Shown one piece after another: positions 1 to 13,000 of a stretch of 64,000 nt of DNA. The position numbers were made by a program, and so were the translations under genes. The DNA is from Udeniomyces pyricola (taxonomy: Eukaryota > Basidiomycota > Tremellomycetes > Cystofilobasidiales > Mrakiaceae): contig BCIK01000020.1 in NCBI GenBank assembly GCA_039545295.1, positions 186,001 through 250,000 of the forward strand, given 5' to 3'. How positions within the stretch are numbered: position 1 is the stretch's first letter; each line of letters starts with the position of its first letter. Below the pieces are notes generated by a model. It saw only the letters and a list, made by a program, of their open reading frames with translations. It was not told the origin of the DNA and did no database searches.

Positions 1-3000
1 TTCGTCCAGCGATACGTCTGTGGCCAAGAAAGAGGAGCTCCAGAGGTTGGAGAGGACGGGCAAAGGATTGTTGAACAGAATGGGCGAGAGTAATGTGGAA
101 GGTATCTTGGGAGAGGTCGAGGCGTTGTACAGAAAGTTTGCTAGGAATGGTACGTGGTTCACGTGACAGGGAATTCCTTCTTTGCTTCTTTACTTCGATC
201 TTTCTTGGCTGTTTCATGTCCCTTGAGGGTAGGTTGTGTCACTCGAGTTGGTTTTGCGCCTAGTCTAACTATGCTCTCTTTGTCCACATCAATTTGTTGG
301 CCCCTTTCCCTTTTTCTATGGTCAAATGATCTTTTCCTTCCACCTCCTCCCCCCTTTCCTACTATCCTTTCTGTCTGTCTCACACCCAGACGTCACCTCG
401 ACCCTCACGACACTCATCCTCGAAACGATTTCGTCCCACACAAACCTTCTCGATTCCTTCGTCGTGCTCTACGCGACGCTTGTCGCGGGGCTCTACAAGA
501 TCGTCGGTATTGAATTCGGTTCGTTGTCACATTTTTTTCTTTGCATATCTAGAGAGAAGGAGGGAAGAAGCGTTGGGTCAGAGAATGAGAAGGGAACATT
601 CGAATGAAGAAGGGATATGAATTTGTTTGCTTGTGGGCCGAGGTATCAGGTTGCTCACTCTAGTCTTTTCTTCCCTGTACTGATTCACAAAATTCTCTTG
701 ATCTCATTATCTTCCCGTCGTTTGCCATCATCCTTTCTCTCCTTCAGGTGCCCACTTTGTCCAAACGCTCGTCCAAACACTCATCACTCACCTCGATCAA
801 CCCACCTCCACTCACGCCATCGAGTCCTCGACCACGTCGTCGACGACGACGACTAGCGAAGTGTTGGGCAAAGAACCTGCCAACCTCATCACGCTCCTGG
901 CAGAGTTGTACAACTTCCAAGTCGTCTCGTGCTTGCTCGTGTACGATTTGGTGAGGCGCTTCTTGGAGTCGGGGTTGAAGGAGGAAAGAGAGGTCGAGTT
1001 GTTGCTGAAGATTGTCAGAAGTGAGTTTTCTTCTTCTTTTCAATGTTTCTTTTTTTTGTTGTTCTTTCCCTTTGTGATAGAACTGAGTGGATCAAGTAAT
1101 GATTCGGCTTTCCCTCGGCATCTTTCCTGTCCTGACCATCTACCTCCATTTATCCAACTTCACTTCACATTCCCTCGCTTTCCTTTTCCTCGATAGGTTC
1201 TGGAGTCCAGTTGCGTCAGGACGATCCGACAGCGCTCAAGGACATCATCCAAATCGTCACCCAAAAAACCTCGGAGATGGATCCTGCTTCCATGTCGTAC
1301 GTCCCTCTTCCACTATCCAGCTTGTCCTGACTTGTCTTGTCCTGTCCTGTCTTCGGAAACATCACTCAAATCGCATCGTTCCGCTTCCGTTTCTCCTTGC
1401 ATCACTCGAATTCCATCTGCTTTTTCCATAATGTTCTCTTCGTTCCCGACCTGTTTGACCCATCTTAGCTCTCGAACGCGCTACATGCTTGAGACCCTTA
1501 CGAATCTGAAAAATAACCGGGTCAAAGCCGCGCCAGGCGGGGAGGCTGCCGCTGAGGCGACGACGAGGATGAAGAAGTTCTTGGCTAACCTCGAGAGGAA
1601 GAAACATGGTATGATTCCCTTTCTCTTCTCTCTGTGCCGGGGGGGGGGGAATGAAGGGGTGATCAGAGCTACGGTGGTGCAAACGCGGCGATTTTGTATT
1701 CTGACTGACTCATTCATGTGTCTCTTCCACCCCTTTCTCATGTTACTCCCATCCAGTACTCGCACACGATCCGCTCCGAGTGTCCCTTTCCGATCTCCTC
1801 TCCGCCTCGACCAAAGGCAAATGGTGGCTCGTCGGTGCCGCATGGTCCGGGAATCCCCTCGTCGACGCCCAACTCTCCAGCAATACTAACCTTTCTTCGT
1901 CCGCCCTGGCCGAGCAGAAGAAGCTTCGAGAACAGGAGAGCAATGGGGAGGATGAGTTGATGAAGTTGGCCAGGAAACAGGGTATGAATACGGAGGTCAG
2001 GAGGAGGGTTTTCGTCGTCGTCATGGGGAGTAGTGTGAGTGTCTACTATCCACAGTTTTTCTTCTTCTTCTTCTACTTGGATATGTCTTGATCTCATTTG
2101 TTGAGAGCCCCAAACATACACAGACTCCTACTCACCTCTCTCTCCCTCTGTCACCCTTTTCTCGTCCTTGCCTTTGTGATCTTGACTCGTCTCGAAAATA
2201 AGGATTTTATGGACGCCCATGATCGTCTGATGCAACTCGGTCTGACGGACGTTCAACAACGAGAAGTCGTCCGGGTTCTCCTCCATTGTCTCGGAAACGT
2301 GAGTTTCTCCTTTCTTTCCCTTGATCTCTCTCTCTTTGCCTCTCTGTTTTTCTCCGTCTCTCTTCTAACATGGACAACAACAATAATAACAAAACCCTCT
2401 CTCCCTCCCTTCTGTCTTCTTCTTCCCCCTCTTACCCTCTCTTTCTTAGGAAAAACTCTATAACCCATTCTACACCCTCGTCCTCACGCGTCTTCTCTCG
2501 CTCCACACTCACAAATTCACCCTCCAATACGCCCTTTGGGATTTCCTCCGGGACCTCGGCGAGCCCGACGTTGGAGGGGCCGATATCGTCCGCGCCGCCC
2601 GGGAAACGGGCGGGAAAGTGTTTGGTGGGAAAGCAGGAAGAGGTGGGGGTGCGGGGGTGCCGGAGAGGAAGATTAGGAATTGGGCGAGGGGATTGGGATG
2701 GTGGGTCGCAAAGGAAGGAGTGACGTTGAGTGTGTTGAAAGTGAGTAAAAAAAAAAACGGGAGGAGGATTGTGGTCTTGTATTTATATATATATTTGGGG
2801 GGGGGGGGGAGAGAATGCCTTGTCTCTTGTCTGCACTATCTTGCATTACTGACATGCTTCCATCTTCTCTTGGGGTTTTCTTTTTTGCATGTTGCTTTCT
2901 TCCTCCGACCATCCCTCCTTCTTTCCCCTCTCCTTCCACTTTCAACCTACCTCCTCCCTAGCCACTCAACTTCACCTCCCTTCGCCCCCAAACCAAACAC

Positions 3001-3303
3001 TTCCTCACCCTCTTCTTCACCAACCTCATCCTCTCCTCCCAAACCTCCTCTCCTCTCCTGATCCTTCCCTCACCCTTCGAGCCCGACGCCAACGCGCTCG
3101 AGCAAGTGCTCATGAAAGTATCTTCCTCCCTCCCGACGCTGTGCGAAGGGGTGTTGTACTTTATGAGTACGGTGATGAAGGAAGGAGGGAGGGAGGAGGA
3201 CAATGCGGGGTTAGGAGAGAGAGAGAGAAAAGCCGTGAGGTGGGGAGTCGAAGTGTTGAGGGAAACGGCGATGATGGGATTGGATGGAAGAGGTGCAGAA
3301 TAA
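1..3303 (+). CDS. SGD1: NOM1/Sgd1-like nucleolar MIF4G-MA3 protein (5' partial)
   Basis: Nine exons are seen: 2-149, 390-518, 748-1020, 1197-1296, 1469-1608, 1757-2034, 2203-2298, 2450-2740 and 2962-3303 (TAA). Phase closes at every junction and gives 598 visible residues; the N-terminus lies off the window. The first part is an all-helical MIF4G domain ending in the family hallmark RYMLETLTNLKNNR. The later part (DFMDAHDRLMQLGL, then VVRVLLHCLGN, then KLYNPFY) is an MA3 domain. This order is that of NOM1/Sgd1, a nucleolar protein which in yeast and animals is needed for 18S rRNA maturation and binds an eIF4A-like helicase; that role is known for the family and is inferred here. The last exon has an acidic/basic insert of about 25 residues. 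Convergent with the F-box gene. Other MIF4G proteins (CWC22) are less likely because the RYMLETL motif and C-terminal helices fit NOM1. Confidence 0.88.
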
Positions 3304-3708
3304 AGGGTTTTCTTTTTTTTTGTGTCTTTCACTTTCCTTCCGTCATCTTCCTTCCATAACTTTTTTTTTCTTTTCTTTTTTTTTTCTTGTCAATCTTGCT
3401 TCTTCTTTTCCTTTTTTTTCTTTCTTTCTTCTCAATTTACGATCGGTCAAATGGCTATCTGTGACAGGAAAACAAAGAGGAGAAACCTAGAGACGGCCCT
3501 CGAAAGACTGAACTGAACAGCTTGAGCCTCTTCTATTCTGCAAAACATGTCGTGCATATATAGCGGACGTCAACGATTCATCCCACCGTACTCCCTCTCT
3601 TCCATGACGTCTCGCGGTCGGTTCTTTTATATCACTGTCCATCCTTAGAAAGCCAGGACACTCAACCAGGAATTCGGCTACGAAGCCACACGCCAAGAAA
3701 GAACTCAG
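3304..3708. other. Convergent intergenic spacer
   Basis: Spacer between the stop of the SGD1-like gene and the end of the F-box gene. It starts with T-rich tracts (about 3310-3440), the presumed 3' UTR of the upstream gene. No ORF with family features and no RNA gene was seen. The 3' part may hold the spliced last exon of the F-box gene. Confidence 0.5.
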
Positions 3709-3758
3709 TTACAGGATCAGGACTCTAAATTTTCTCCATCCCCCTTTAAAACACACGC

Positions 3759-3798
<40 letters not shown>

Positions 3799-6616
3799 AC
3801 GTACCGCGCCAGCTGGAAGCTGAGACTGATCCAGGACCCCAACGAGTCCCCTCTTTCGATACGTCAAGATGATCCTTTCTTCATCCAACATGACGCCCCA
3901 TATATACCCTTGCTTACTCGTCACCGTCCCATCCACCACATCGCTCCGAACGAACCCTACCCGATACGCCAAAGCCGAAACGATATCTTTCGCAAACGTC
4001 TCTTCAGCTGGGATCACACTCGGTTCGTCCATCAAGACGTACGTCGGATTGCCTTCTTCGTCCGAGAACGTTGACGGAACGCCAAAGGTGTGAGGGTTGA
4101 AATCGAGGATTTGGATTCGAAGGCCTAAGATGCGGGCGTAGTTGATGGTGGGATGGGGGACATCAGGCGTACCCTGATGGAGTGCTTGAGTGATGACGCG
4201 GTACCCGTGAACGAACGTGACCCTCGAGGTTGAAATGTGCAGCATAAAAAGGAAGCATCAAAATTAGCACATCCCAAACTCCAAGAAACAGGTTATGATA
4301 GAAGAACAAGAAGAAGAGGGGAAGGGAAAGGGAAAACTTACCAGTGTCGTCTTGAAGGTGCCTCTATCATCCTACACCCCTCTTGTCCCCATTCTACCCA
4401 AGGCCTAATCACGCATTCCTGCGTGCGCTTCCATAGCTCTCCATCCGCCTCCAACATCTCCTTAAGCATATAGATTTGAATCGAGCGCTCGCCGACCTGC
4501 ATGTCGAGACTCAAGACGCCCTTGTTTGGGAGAGTCGCAAAGCTGCGTTGTCGACCTCCATGGGTCGGAGGGGAAGAAGAGGTCGAAGTAGAGATGGAAG
4601 TCCCATCAAAGATAAAAGGTGAAGTCGTCGAGGGCGGACCCGGTCTCAATTCGAACGAGAACGTCATGGTCCGCAGGACTTGGAGGTTGATGGCTGGGAA
4701 CGAATATGTCGCAACAGGGTGGGATTGCCACTCGTGAGTGAGCCAAGGTGAATCGCCAGTGGGGAATGCAAAGATATTGAGGTTGGGACTTCGGTTAGAT
4801 AAGTCGAAATCGGTGATGGCAAAAGTCGTTTCCGAGAGAAGAGCGAACGACCGAAGGGTGATGGTCGAAGGGAATACATCAACCTAGAGGAGAGCAGATG
4901 AAATTGGTAGCGAACGTAGAAAGAAGCAACAACAAAAAAATAAAAGAGAAAAAATAAAAAAGAGATCATAGATTTAGAGGCAATTGCGCTTTGATGTTCA
5001 TGGAGACGCGTCCAGAGAGTAAAAGATGCGAGACATACGCATCGGAGCTGAGACGTTCGCCAGTTCCAGGCCCAGAGAGTCTCCGTCTCTTCCTGGTTGT
5101 GAAAGTTGACCAAGAACACTGCGAGCTGAGAAAGAAGTGCGAACGGAAAGAATTGGTTCAGCATGGGTGTCATGTTTGATCGAACAGAAACAGGCAAGAA
5201 AACATAGTGCGATGTAGCTGGGCACAGTATAGATTTGAAAGAAACAAGTGATACTCTCAAGGACCAAGGAGATGAGAAGTGGAAGCTACGTCTTACAGTG
5301 TTGTTGCAAATTTGAATATACGTCTTTGCCAACCATGACTGTGGGCTCCATTCGTGCATGGTCGCTTCAAGCTGGGCTGATGGTAGGTCCGTGCGAGGCC
5401 GACCCTCCAGATCGAGAAGATGCAAGACGTATCCGAGCAGGTCATCATTGTCGGAACCACTCGTGTCAGAAGAGCTGTGGGCGTCGCCGTCCTCTGCCTG
5501 GAGCGACGAGTGCGAATTTCGCGCCGAGGATCGTTGACGGCCTGGGGCAGCGGAATCGACAAGTGGGCGAGGGCGAGTGAGGGCGACGATCAAGTTCTGA
5601 CTTGGATCAATTCCTGTGAGAGGCGCGAAAAGGATGGAGAGTTAGTTGACCGAGGTGAAAGATTGGACTGTAGTCTCGCCCGAGCAAAGCGTGCGAGAAG
5701 CTAGATCAAAGAATGAAGGTATGTTTACCAAAATCGAGGATGGGGCCAACATCTAGTTCGACGATTACCGATTGACTATGCAGTCTCTCATCCTTTGAGA
5801 CATCGTCTTCCTCCGTGACGTGATCGCGAGATGGAAGCGAGAATATCTCCAGGGCAGTGGGTCTTCCGGTGGTGGGTGTTGTTGGGTCATCGCCTAAATC
5901 AAAAGTGAAGTTGGTTCCTCGCACGAACAGGCCCGACTGCAGCTCATAGATAGGGCTGTCGAGAAAACATATGGAAACAGTTTGCGATCAGTCTGGCGGA
6001 TCTGTGAGATTGGATGTAGGAAGAGCTGATTCCGAGACGTACCTGTCTCCTGAATCTATGTCTCGCCACCGCCCATGCCCGTTCAACGACTCCCATCCGG
6101 CCTCACGAGCCTCGAGCCTGGCCAGCTTTTGTGCGGCAGTTCTTACCTCGAGGGTGATGCGTGAGCCGTCCGAGGTGGTCGAACGCGCATCGATGGGTGA
6201 AGGAAATGTCGGAATCGCGGCGCAGTCAAGGACGCCGTATCGATGGCATTGGATGATGTAAACCAGGCTTTGGGTCGTGGTCACAAGACGATGGAAGGTG
6301 GAGTTGACGAGTTGAACTTGGACGAGGGACTGGGCTGGCAGAAAAGTGAGGATCTAAGACGTGTTGGGGAGTGAATAGAAAGAGATGAGTGAAAGTCCAA
6401 GAGTGTTCTCGGACTGGCCGGACTGGTATGGCCGACGATTGGCAGATGGGCACGATCGTGTAAATGATCAATGGAAGTCGTGCGTACTTGAACGATGAGC
6501 TCTGGAGGAAGGTCTGGAAGTGTGAGGCCAGCAGCAGCTGGGTGAGGTGATTGGGAGATGTGACTGATGGGTTGATGATCAGCTGACATCATGGGTGAAG
6601 CGGTACGTTCAGTCAT
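3709..6616 (-). CDS. F-box domain protein (basidiomycete type)
   Basis: Coding exons on the minus strand: 6616-6488, 6353-6043, 5955-5729, 5613-5297, 5125-5039, 4883-4342 and 4222 down to about 3805, all in phase (677 codons). Residues 38-75 form an F-box across the first junction: LPPELIVQ joined to ILTFLPAQSLVQVQLVN. The body (SPIYELQSG, then GIDPSQNLIV, then a beta-rich region) matches the large family of basidiomycete F-box proteins of unknown substrate. The F-box is known to bind Skp1 in SCF ubiquitin ligases, so a substrate-receptor role is inferred. The 3' end is uncertain. After codon GCG at 3805 there is a good donor (GTACGT) followed by a 38-T run; reading through gives a poly-Phe tail and stop at 3709, while splicing to an AG near 3737 or 3725 gives short other tails. 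The start is the ATG just before the F-box. Confidence 0.75.
3760..3797. repeat. A38 homopolymer (T38 on the coding strand of the F-box gene)
   Basis: Uninterrupted run of 38 A on the plus strand. On the minus strand it begins within a few bases of a GTACGT donor, so it is probably intronic. Its length may be imprecise, as is usual for such runs in assemblies. Confidence 0.9.
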
Positions 6617-7055
6617 GTGTATTAGCTAGCTAGTATTCAAGAGGTGGGCTGATCGGTTCTTAAGCGAGGACCATGACGATGAACCGCTCGAGATGGTTAC
6701 ATATATAACTGCACACCGATATCTCATCATATATATATATATATATATATCAGCATGGGCGGTCGATAGTTCTCGGATGGTTTGATTTTTCATGGTGCAT
6801 ATACAGAGATGTTGGAGTATGACAACAGTTGAGTAGGTTATACAATCATCGATACTGCCACCGCTTGGACTCGCTTATCATAAGCTGGGCCAAATATATA
6901 TAATCGACGCCACGTACTAACGTACTAGCTTGCAGATGAATCGCTTAGTTCAATCAGAGCCAATCCACATCGATAGCTGCATCGACGTGATCATCGGATG
7001 GCTTTACTCTTCCCTTCTCTTCGACCCTTCACCTGAACGTTCCACCATCGCTCCC
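6617..7055. promoter_or_regulatory. Shared divergent promoter region (F-box gene / EDC4 gene)
   Basis: 439 bp between two divergent start codons, so it must carry both promoters. It holds an (AT)11 microsatellite at about 6729-6750 and other TATA-like AT-rich stretches (6703, 6894). An in-frame ATG at 6936 upstream of the chosen EDC4 start could give a 40-residue N-terminal extension, but it lies among leader-like sequence. No clear operator was recognised. Confidence 0.45.
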
Positions 7056-10000
7056 ATGGACCCTTATCCTGCCCATCAGCCAGGTCCCAGCCAGCCCCCT
7101 GCTTTCCCTCCCCAGACCCAGCATCTCTCTTCACTCCTCGATCAGCTCCAAAGGGTCCCCGAATCGGGTTCCACCACCGTTCCTGCCGCCACCGCGATCC
7201 CATCGGACAACTCGAACTCAGCTGCTAACCCGGTCGACCATCTCTTTCGGTCCCTCCACGGTTATCTTCCCCCGCCTCCACCGGCCTCGCTCGCACCTAC
7301 CCAAGCCCCAATCGTGTCTACGATCCATCAGACTGATGGCATCGACGCCCAGGAAGCAGCCAGGAAACGAAGGGAGGGTCTCCTTAGCATTTTCCAGATG
7401 AAGAGTCCAGGTTATCTCGATGCACTGGGCCCTCCACCTCAACAGCAGCAGCAACAGCATGAGCATCAGCATCAGCCTCAGTATCCCTACCATCCCCAGC
7501 AGTCGCAGTACCATTCTGCTCAGCATGGTCAGGACCAGAGCCGTAACTTTGGCTATGCCCATCACCAGCCAAACGCGACCATGACAGGGTCATCTGCCGA
7601 TGGCAAGCCGAGCCTGCTCGATCTCGTCATGCGAGGGTCAGTGACCCATCTTGCTAATTTTGTTTTGATACTGCATCACGGAAAAGCAGCGGGTTTTGGT
7701 TTATGGCTCACTAGCAGAGTCTTGGTTCAGCTCCGGGCAGCAGACTGACGCGTCCAGTTGCTCTTTCTCTTCTCCTTTCTTGCCCACCTCTCTTCTTTCT
7801 TCTTCGCGTTCTCTCAGGATGGCCTCTCCTCCTGGCGCCTCTGAAGGATCTCAGCTCCCCCCGGTCTCCTCCATGACACCTGTCCCCACCGCTGAGCCCA
7901 GCGTTCTTTATCGGCCCTCGCCCATTGGATCTGCCGCGACGCCTGCGACAGACGCCGAACAGGCCTTTGGCGGGCAACATCCTGTCCCTCGCGAGGTCGA
8001 AGCTCAGGTGGCGATTCCTTCCAGCGAGTCTAGCACCACCGCTCTAGAGCCTGAATCAGCCAGTGCACCCGAGCCGTTGACAACCACGGACATCCAAACA
8101 GCGACAACTACGCCCATCGACTCAAGGCAGCAGCCCCCCACGGTTGCGTCCAAGTTCCATTTCATCTCACCTTTTGATGCATTTGCTTCACCCTCCAAAA
8201 GATCAAGATCGACCGTGCCTGGTTCGGTCAATTCCAAACCGCCCGTCCCACCGTCAATCCCGCGGGCATCCTCATCTTCGGCCACGCCCGCGCCCAAGCT
8301 CGAGAGGGAGGACTCGAATGCACCTCCTCCGACGATGAGCATCAACGACGACGTGTCTGTCCCGGGAAAGCTCGCCCCGAATCTCTTCCCGGCTCAAGCC
8401 CCATCGCCTTTGTTGCCTCCTCTCGCGGATGCACCTAGCTCGGTTGTCTCTGGCCTGACGTCGTCCTCATCGCTCCCCACCTTCTCTCCGCCAGTGGCGA
8501 CGGGGACGATGCCCTTGTCGCCTTCGTTGCATGCCTTGTCTCCGCCTCACTCCCGCTCGGCAACACCTTCGCACCCGTCTCTTCAGGCCCACTCAGCCCC
8601 CATGGTCAAGCCGACCTCCCCCCCAGTATACGGCCACACCCGTTCCGCTTCGGGCAGCATTCGTCTTGCTCGGGGCGAAGTTGTTGTCGGCGGCCAACAC
8701 GGTGCTCGCCGAATTCTCCGACAGGCCCAAGCCCAGGGGGCTGTTGAGTCAGGTCCAGATCGAGCTCAGGTTCTGGACGACGAGCACGTCGTTATCAAGG
8801 TGGATCAGCGAGGGCTCGCGGCGATGGCGAAGCAAGAGAACGCACTCTTAAAGAAACCCATTACTCTCATCAAGGTGTGTACACGCGGAGAAGGGGACAA
8901 CGTCTTGGCTCCCTTTGACTGCTGCAGCTCCTTGACTTACGGAACTTGTATCAACCTGCACTTCTCAGAGCGATCTCTTCTATTCAGCAGGCTGCACGGT
9001 CGGATCGAAGGGCGTCATCTCTTACGCGATGAACAAGGGTTGTTAACTTTTTTGCTCCATCTCTCGAACCGCCATGTCAGCCTCAATCGCCTTGGAGATG
9101 TCATCTGACAATCTGGATTGTTGTTTTCGTCCTTCGGGAATCATTTTTTTGCAGGCCGAGTCAGGTTGATTGACGAAAAGACGGGCTACCGAGCACTCCT
9201 CAAGCTGCCGACCGATTGGTTCTCCCGGGATTCCCAGGTGGCCGATCTTGCCGTCGAAAAAGAGCACGTTGCAGCTGTCACGAGCGATGGTGGTCTCGTT
9301 GTTTGGAAGTTGCCAACGATCTGGTCCGAGGATGATCTTCCGTCAGTCTCGCATCTCTTTTCTTTGTGTCTTTCACTTCTCATGTTCCCTCTTTCCTTGT
9401 TTTTCCTCTCTCCGGTCAGGTCGAATCCTGTAATCGAAGTTGTGCTGAATTCGTCAACCTGATTACAAACTTAGTGCCCAAATCGTCTACGCTGTCTTTG
9501 GTTCACCGGTCGATGGAGCTCGTCTCAAATTGGTTCGCTTCCATGGATCTCAGCTCGTCGTTTCGTCTGGCAGTCAGGTCCTCATTGCCGACTTCCCTTC
9601 GATCTCCGCTGCCTGGCTGGAGGAGAACAAAGCCAACGCGACCTATCCACTCCCGGTGCCACGAATGCAACTCGAAGTAGATTCGCTCGTCCTCAGTACG
9701 GGCGTTGATTCACCCGTCGCCGCCTTCGACATCCGACGTGCAAAGAGCGACGTGGAGGTTGTCGTCGGTATGAAGCGGGGGGTCTTAGCTGTCTTTGCTG
9801 TCTCTGACCACCAGCGACAGAAGCGCGTCCTCTTGCTTCCGTTGACATCCGATATTTCGTCCGTCCACTTTGCCGGCCTACATGGCGATACGATCGTCAT
9901 TGGCTCGTCGCAGGGCACTGTCATTGAGGCATTCAATCGCTCAAACCGAGAAGTCCAGAGTTCGATCAAGTTTGAGGGAGGAGGTCCGTCCATGTTCAAC

Positions 10001-13000
10001 AAGATCGAGTGGGATGCCGAGCGAAACCTTGTCTGGTATGTTTGATCACCTGGCCCTGCTTGCATTCTTTTACTTTATGTTGCCATGCTCATCTATGCCG
10101 CTTTACGTTGTGATGTTCTTTCTAACGTGTTCACTCTGTCCGGTTGCAGGGCGGCCAACACGGCACGATCGTCGCTCTATGCCATTCGACTCTCATCCAA
10201 CGGCATCTTTGAGCAGATCGCCGAGTTTCCCCTTGAGACGCCTCTCACCTGCTTTAGCGTTACATCCAAGGCCAAGGCCCTCGAATGCCTCTCAGTCTCA
10301 TCTGTCGGAATCGACCAACTGACCATCGCCCAGGATACTCTTGATGCCCTCTTTGGCGGTTTCTCCAGCGAGCACAAGTCGCAACCCACACCACCCGAAG
10401 TCACCGCTTCCCTTCCTGTCGTTGCTGCGGCCGAGGACAGGCCTGTCAAGTCTGAGCCTGTCGACGACGTTGAATCCGCGCTCCTTTGCCCCACCCCTCC
10501 CGAGACCCGCTCGCCCTCGCCTCCTGCTCTGCCCAAGGTTGAACCCGGAACACACGTTATGCCTACCTTTGAGACAGCTGTGACCGAGCCCACCAAGGTT
10601 CCATCTATTACTCCATCTACCGCCATTCCGACGCCCCCGGCCGCAGCTGTGCCCGTTGTGGTGAAACAGGAAGAGGTGGCTGCTGAGATACCCTCGGCCT
10701 CGCTAGCAAAGGGCAAGAGGAGCAAAAGAGCGCCCAAGACCGGCAAAGCGATCGCGGAGGATGAAGACGCCCAGGACGGAACTGACGATAGCGACTTTGG
10801 AGCGTTGATCATTAAGCTACAGAAGAAGGTCCGCCTTGTCTCTTCGGTCGGCATTCTGAATACTTCAAAGAATTTCCAGAATATCTCTTATGACTGACCT
10901 ACTGTCTCGTTCTTATATATATATCTCCATAGTCTGAAGAGACCATCATCGCCAAGGTCTCCTCGTTGTTCGACAAGCAGAGTGAGCATCGGGCGCGGCT
11001 GTTCTCCTATGAACCGACTGTTGCCTGACGCATCCGACTGATCCTCTTCCTTTCGCTTACTTATAAGAAACCGGTGTTGAGGCCGCCGATGTCCGTCGCC
11101 AAGAGACCGTCTTTAAGCTCCTGGCAAGCGAACTCAAGACCAACACGACTTCGGTCGTCGCCAAGGCTGTCAAGGACGAGATTCAGGCAAGCGTCCTTCC
11201 GGTCGTCTCGCAGGTGCTCAAGAAAGAAGTCTCGGAGATGATCTCGGGTGAACTTTCCAAGGGCCTTGTCGATTCGATGAGAAGTGTCAGTGGTTTTATA
11301 TATATATCTTCTTTGCCGGATTTTTGTGTCCATCACGCCTGAGGTATGGTTGCGAGTTTGCGCTCAAACGCCTGTGCTATTTTCGCTCTTCATGTTCACT
11401 AGTCGCTTCCGTCGGAGCTTGAGAGGCACCTCAACTCGAGGTCTTTCGCATCGGTCGTTTTCCCTTCGGTGAGCGTTCCTTTTTGCTTCCTCTCTCTTCT
11501 CCCGTTGCGAACCCAGTTTGCATAATCTCTTAGCATCTTGGACTAAACGCCTTGCCTTGACTGTGCTGTATGAACCTATCAGATTGACAAGGCTATCAAA
11601 GAACTCATCCAGAAGACTCTTGTTCCATCGTACAACGATGCCGTGGCGAACCTTCAGCAAGTTGTCTCGGACGAGATCAGGGCAGACATGGTCGAGTGAG
11701 TATCTTTCGCGCCTGGTACTCCTAGTATTTACGGTCTGCACGGGTTCACTGACCATTTACAATCGTTGTTTTCCCTCGTCAACTTGCTATGTTTCCTGTT
11801 CTCTCTGCTTTCAGCATTCGCAAGGAGATCGTCTCGGAGCAATCTCAATCTCTTTTGGAAACGACCAACGTCGTTGCCGACATGTCGCGGACAATTCAGA
11901 CGCTTGGCACGCAAGTTGGCGATCTCACCCAGCTTGTACAGTCGCTCCAGACTCAGCTCGAGCAGCAGCACAAGCAACAGCAAGAGTACCAGCATCGACA
12001 GGAGCAGGAGCGACAACGAGCCGCTTTTTCTCAGCCTCTGGCGCTCCCCGTCCCACCCTCGACGTCGACTGCTCAACTTCCTCTGCCTGTTCCCCGATCG
12101 CCTGCTCAACCCGTGGTGCCTTCTCACCCAATTGCACTTCAGCCTGCTTATTCGGCTTACCCTCATCCGCACTCGCAGCAACCTTTGCATAACCCTCATC
12201 CTGGCCCATCTGACGAGCACTCTCACCACCAACACCAGCATCTGCAACAACAGCCATCTCCTCAATCTCATCTGCAGCAGTCGCAACAACCGCAGCAGCA
12301 GCAGCGTCATCTGCCGCCACCTTCCCCCAACGGAGCTGTCACTTCCGATCACAGCAACCACAACCATGCCTACATCTCTCCTTCTAACCCGACCCAATCC
12401 GCCCTTCCCCTTCCTCCGTCCGCGCCGACTGTGCTCCCTATTACGGACTACGAGGAGTTTTTCACGGAGTCTTTCATGTCGCGCGATCCGGCGGCGTTGA
12501 CGACCATCATCCATCGCATGCAACCGCCCGTGCTCGATCGGGTCTTGCCGGTCAATCCGGCGAGAGGATGTCCGTTGAGTCAGGCAGTGTTGTTGACGAC
12601 GATTCACAAGGTTTGTGTCGTCTTCTTCTGAGTTGACCTCGTGCTGCTGTCGGGGGTTTGTTTGTTTGTCTTTTCTGCTCGCCGTGCTGTGTTCCAAACT
12701 GCTGACTGTATTTTTTTTTTCCTTATTTATTTCTTCTTCCTGTCTCTTTACCAAAACTTTCCTTTCCTCATTATCTACAGTTCACCGATCTGGCCTCGAA
12801 GCTTTCCGTCTCTTCGCCCCTCCTCCCTCCTTCGTTGCTGTTGATCCAACGAGCGTCTCGCCTGCTCAACCCACGGGTAAGGATTGTTTCCCTCCTCTGT
12901 TTTTTTTTTCTTTTTCTTTTTTTCTCTTTTTTTTGTTTGACTCGTTTGCTCTTCTTGCTCGGGCTGTTGCGTCTATGCTCCTGTATCGTTCCTTCGCCTT

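Noticed and set aside
10177..10854. 225-codon antisense ORF opposite EDC4
   Set aside because: Mirror of a codon-biased sense exon; Ala/Gly/Ser-rich with no family features.
11729..12754. 341-codon antisense ORF opposite EDC4
   Set aside because: Arg/Leu-rich low-complexity shadow of the Gln/His/Pro-coding strand; no domain, and the sense strand is clearly coding.
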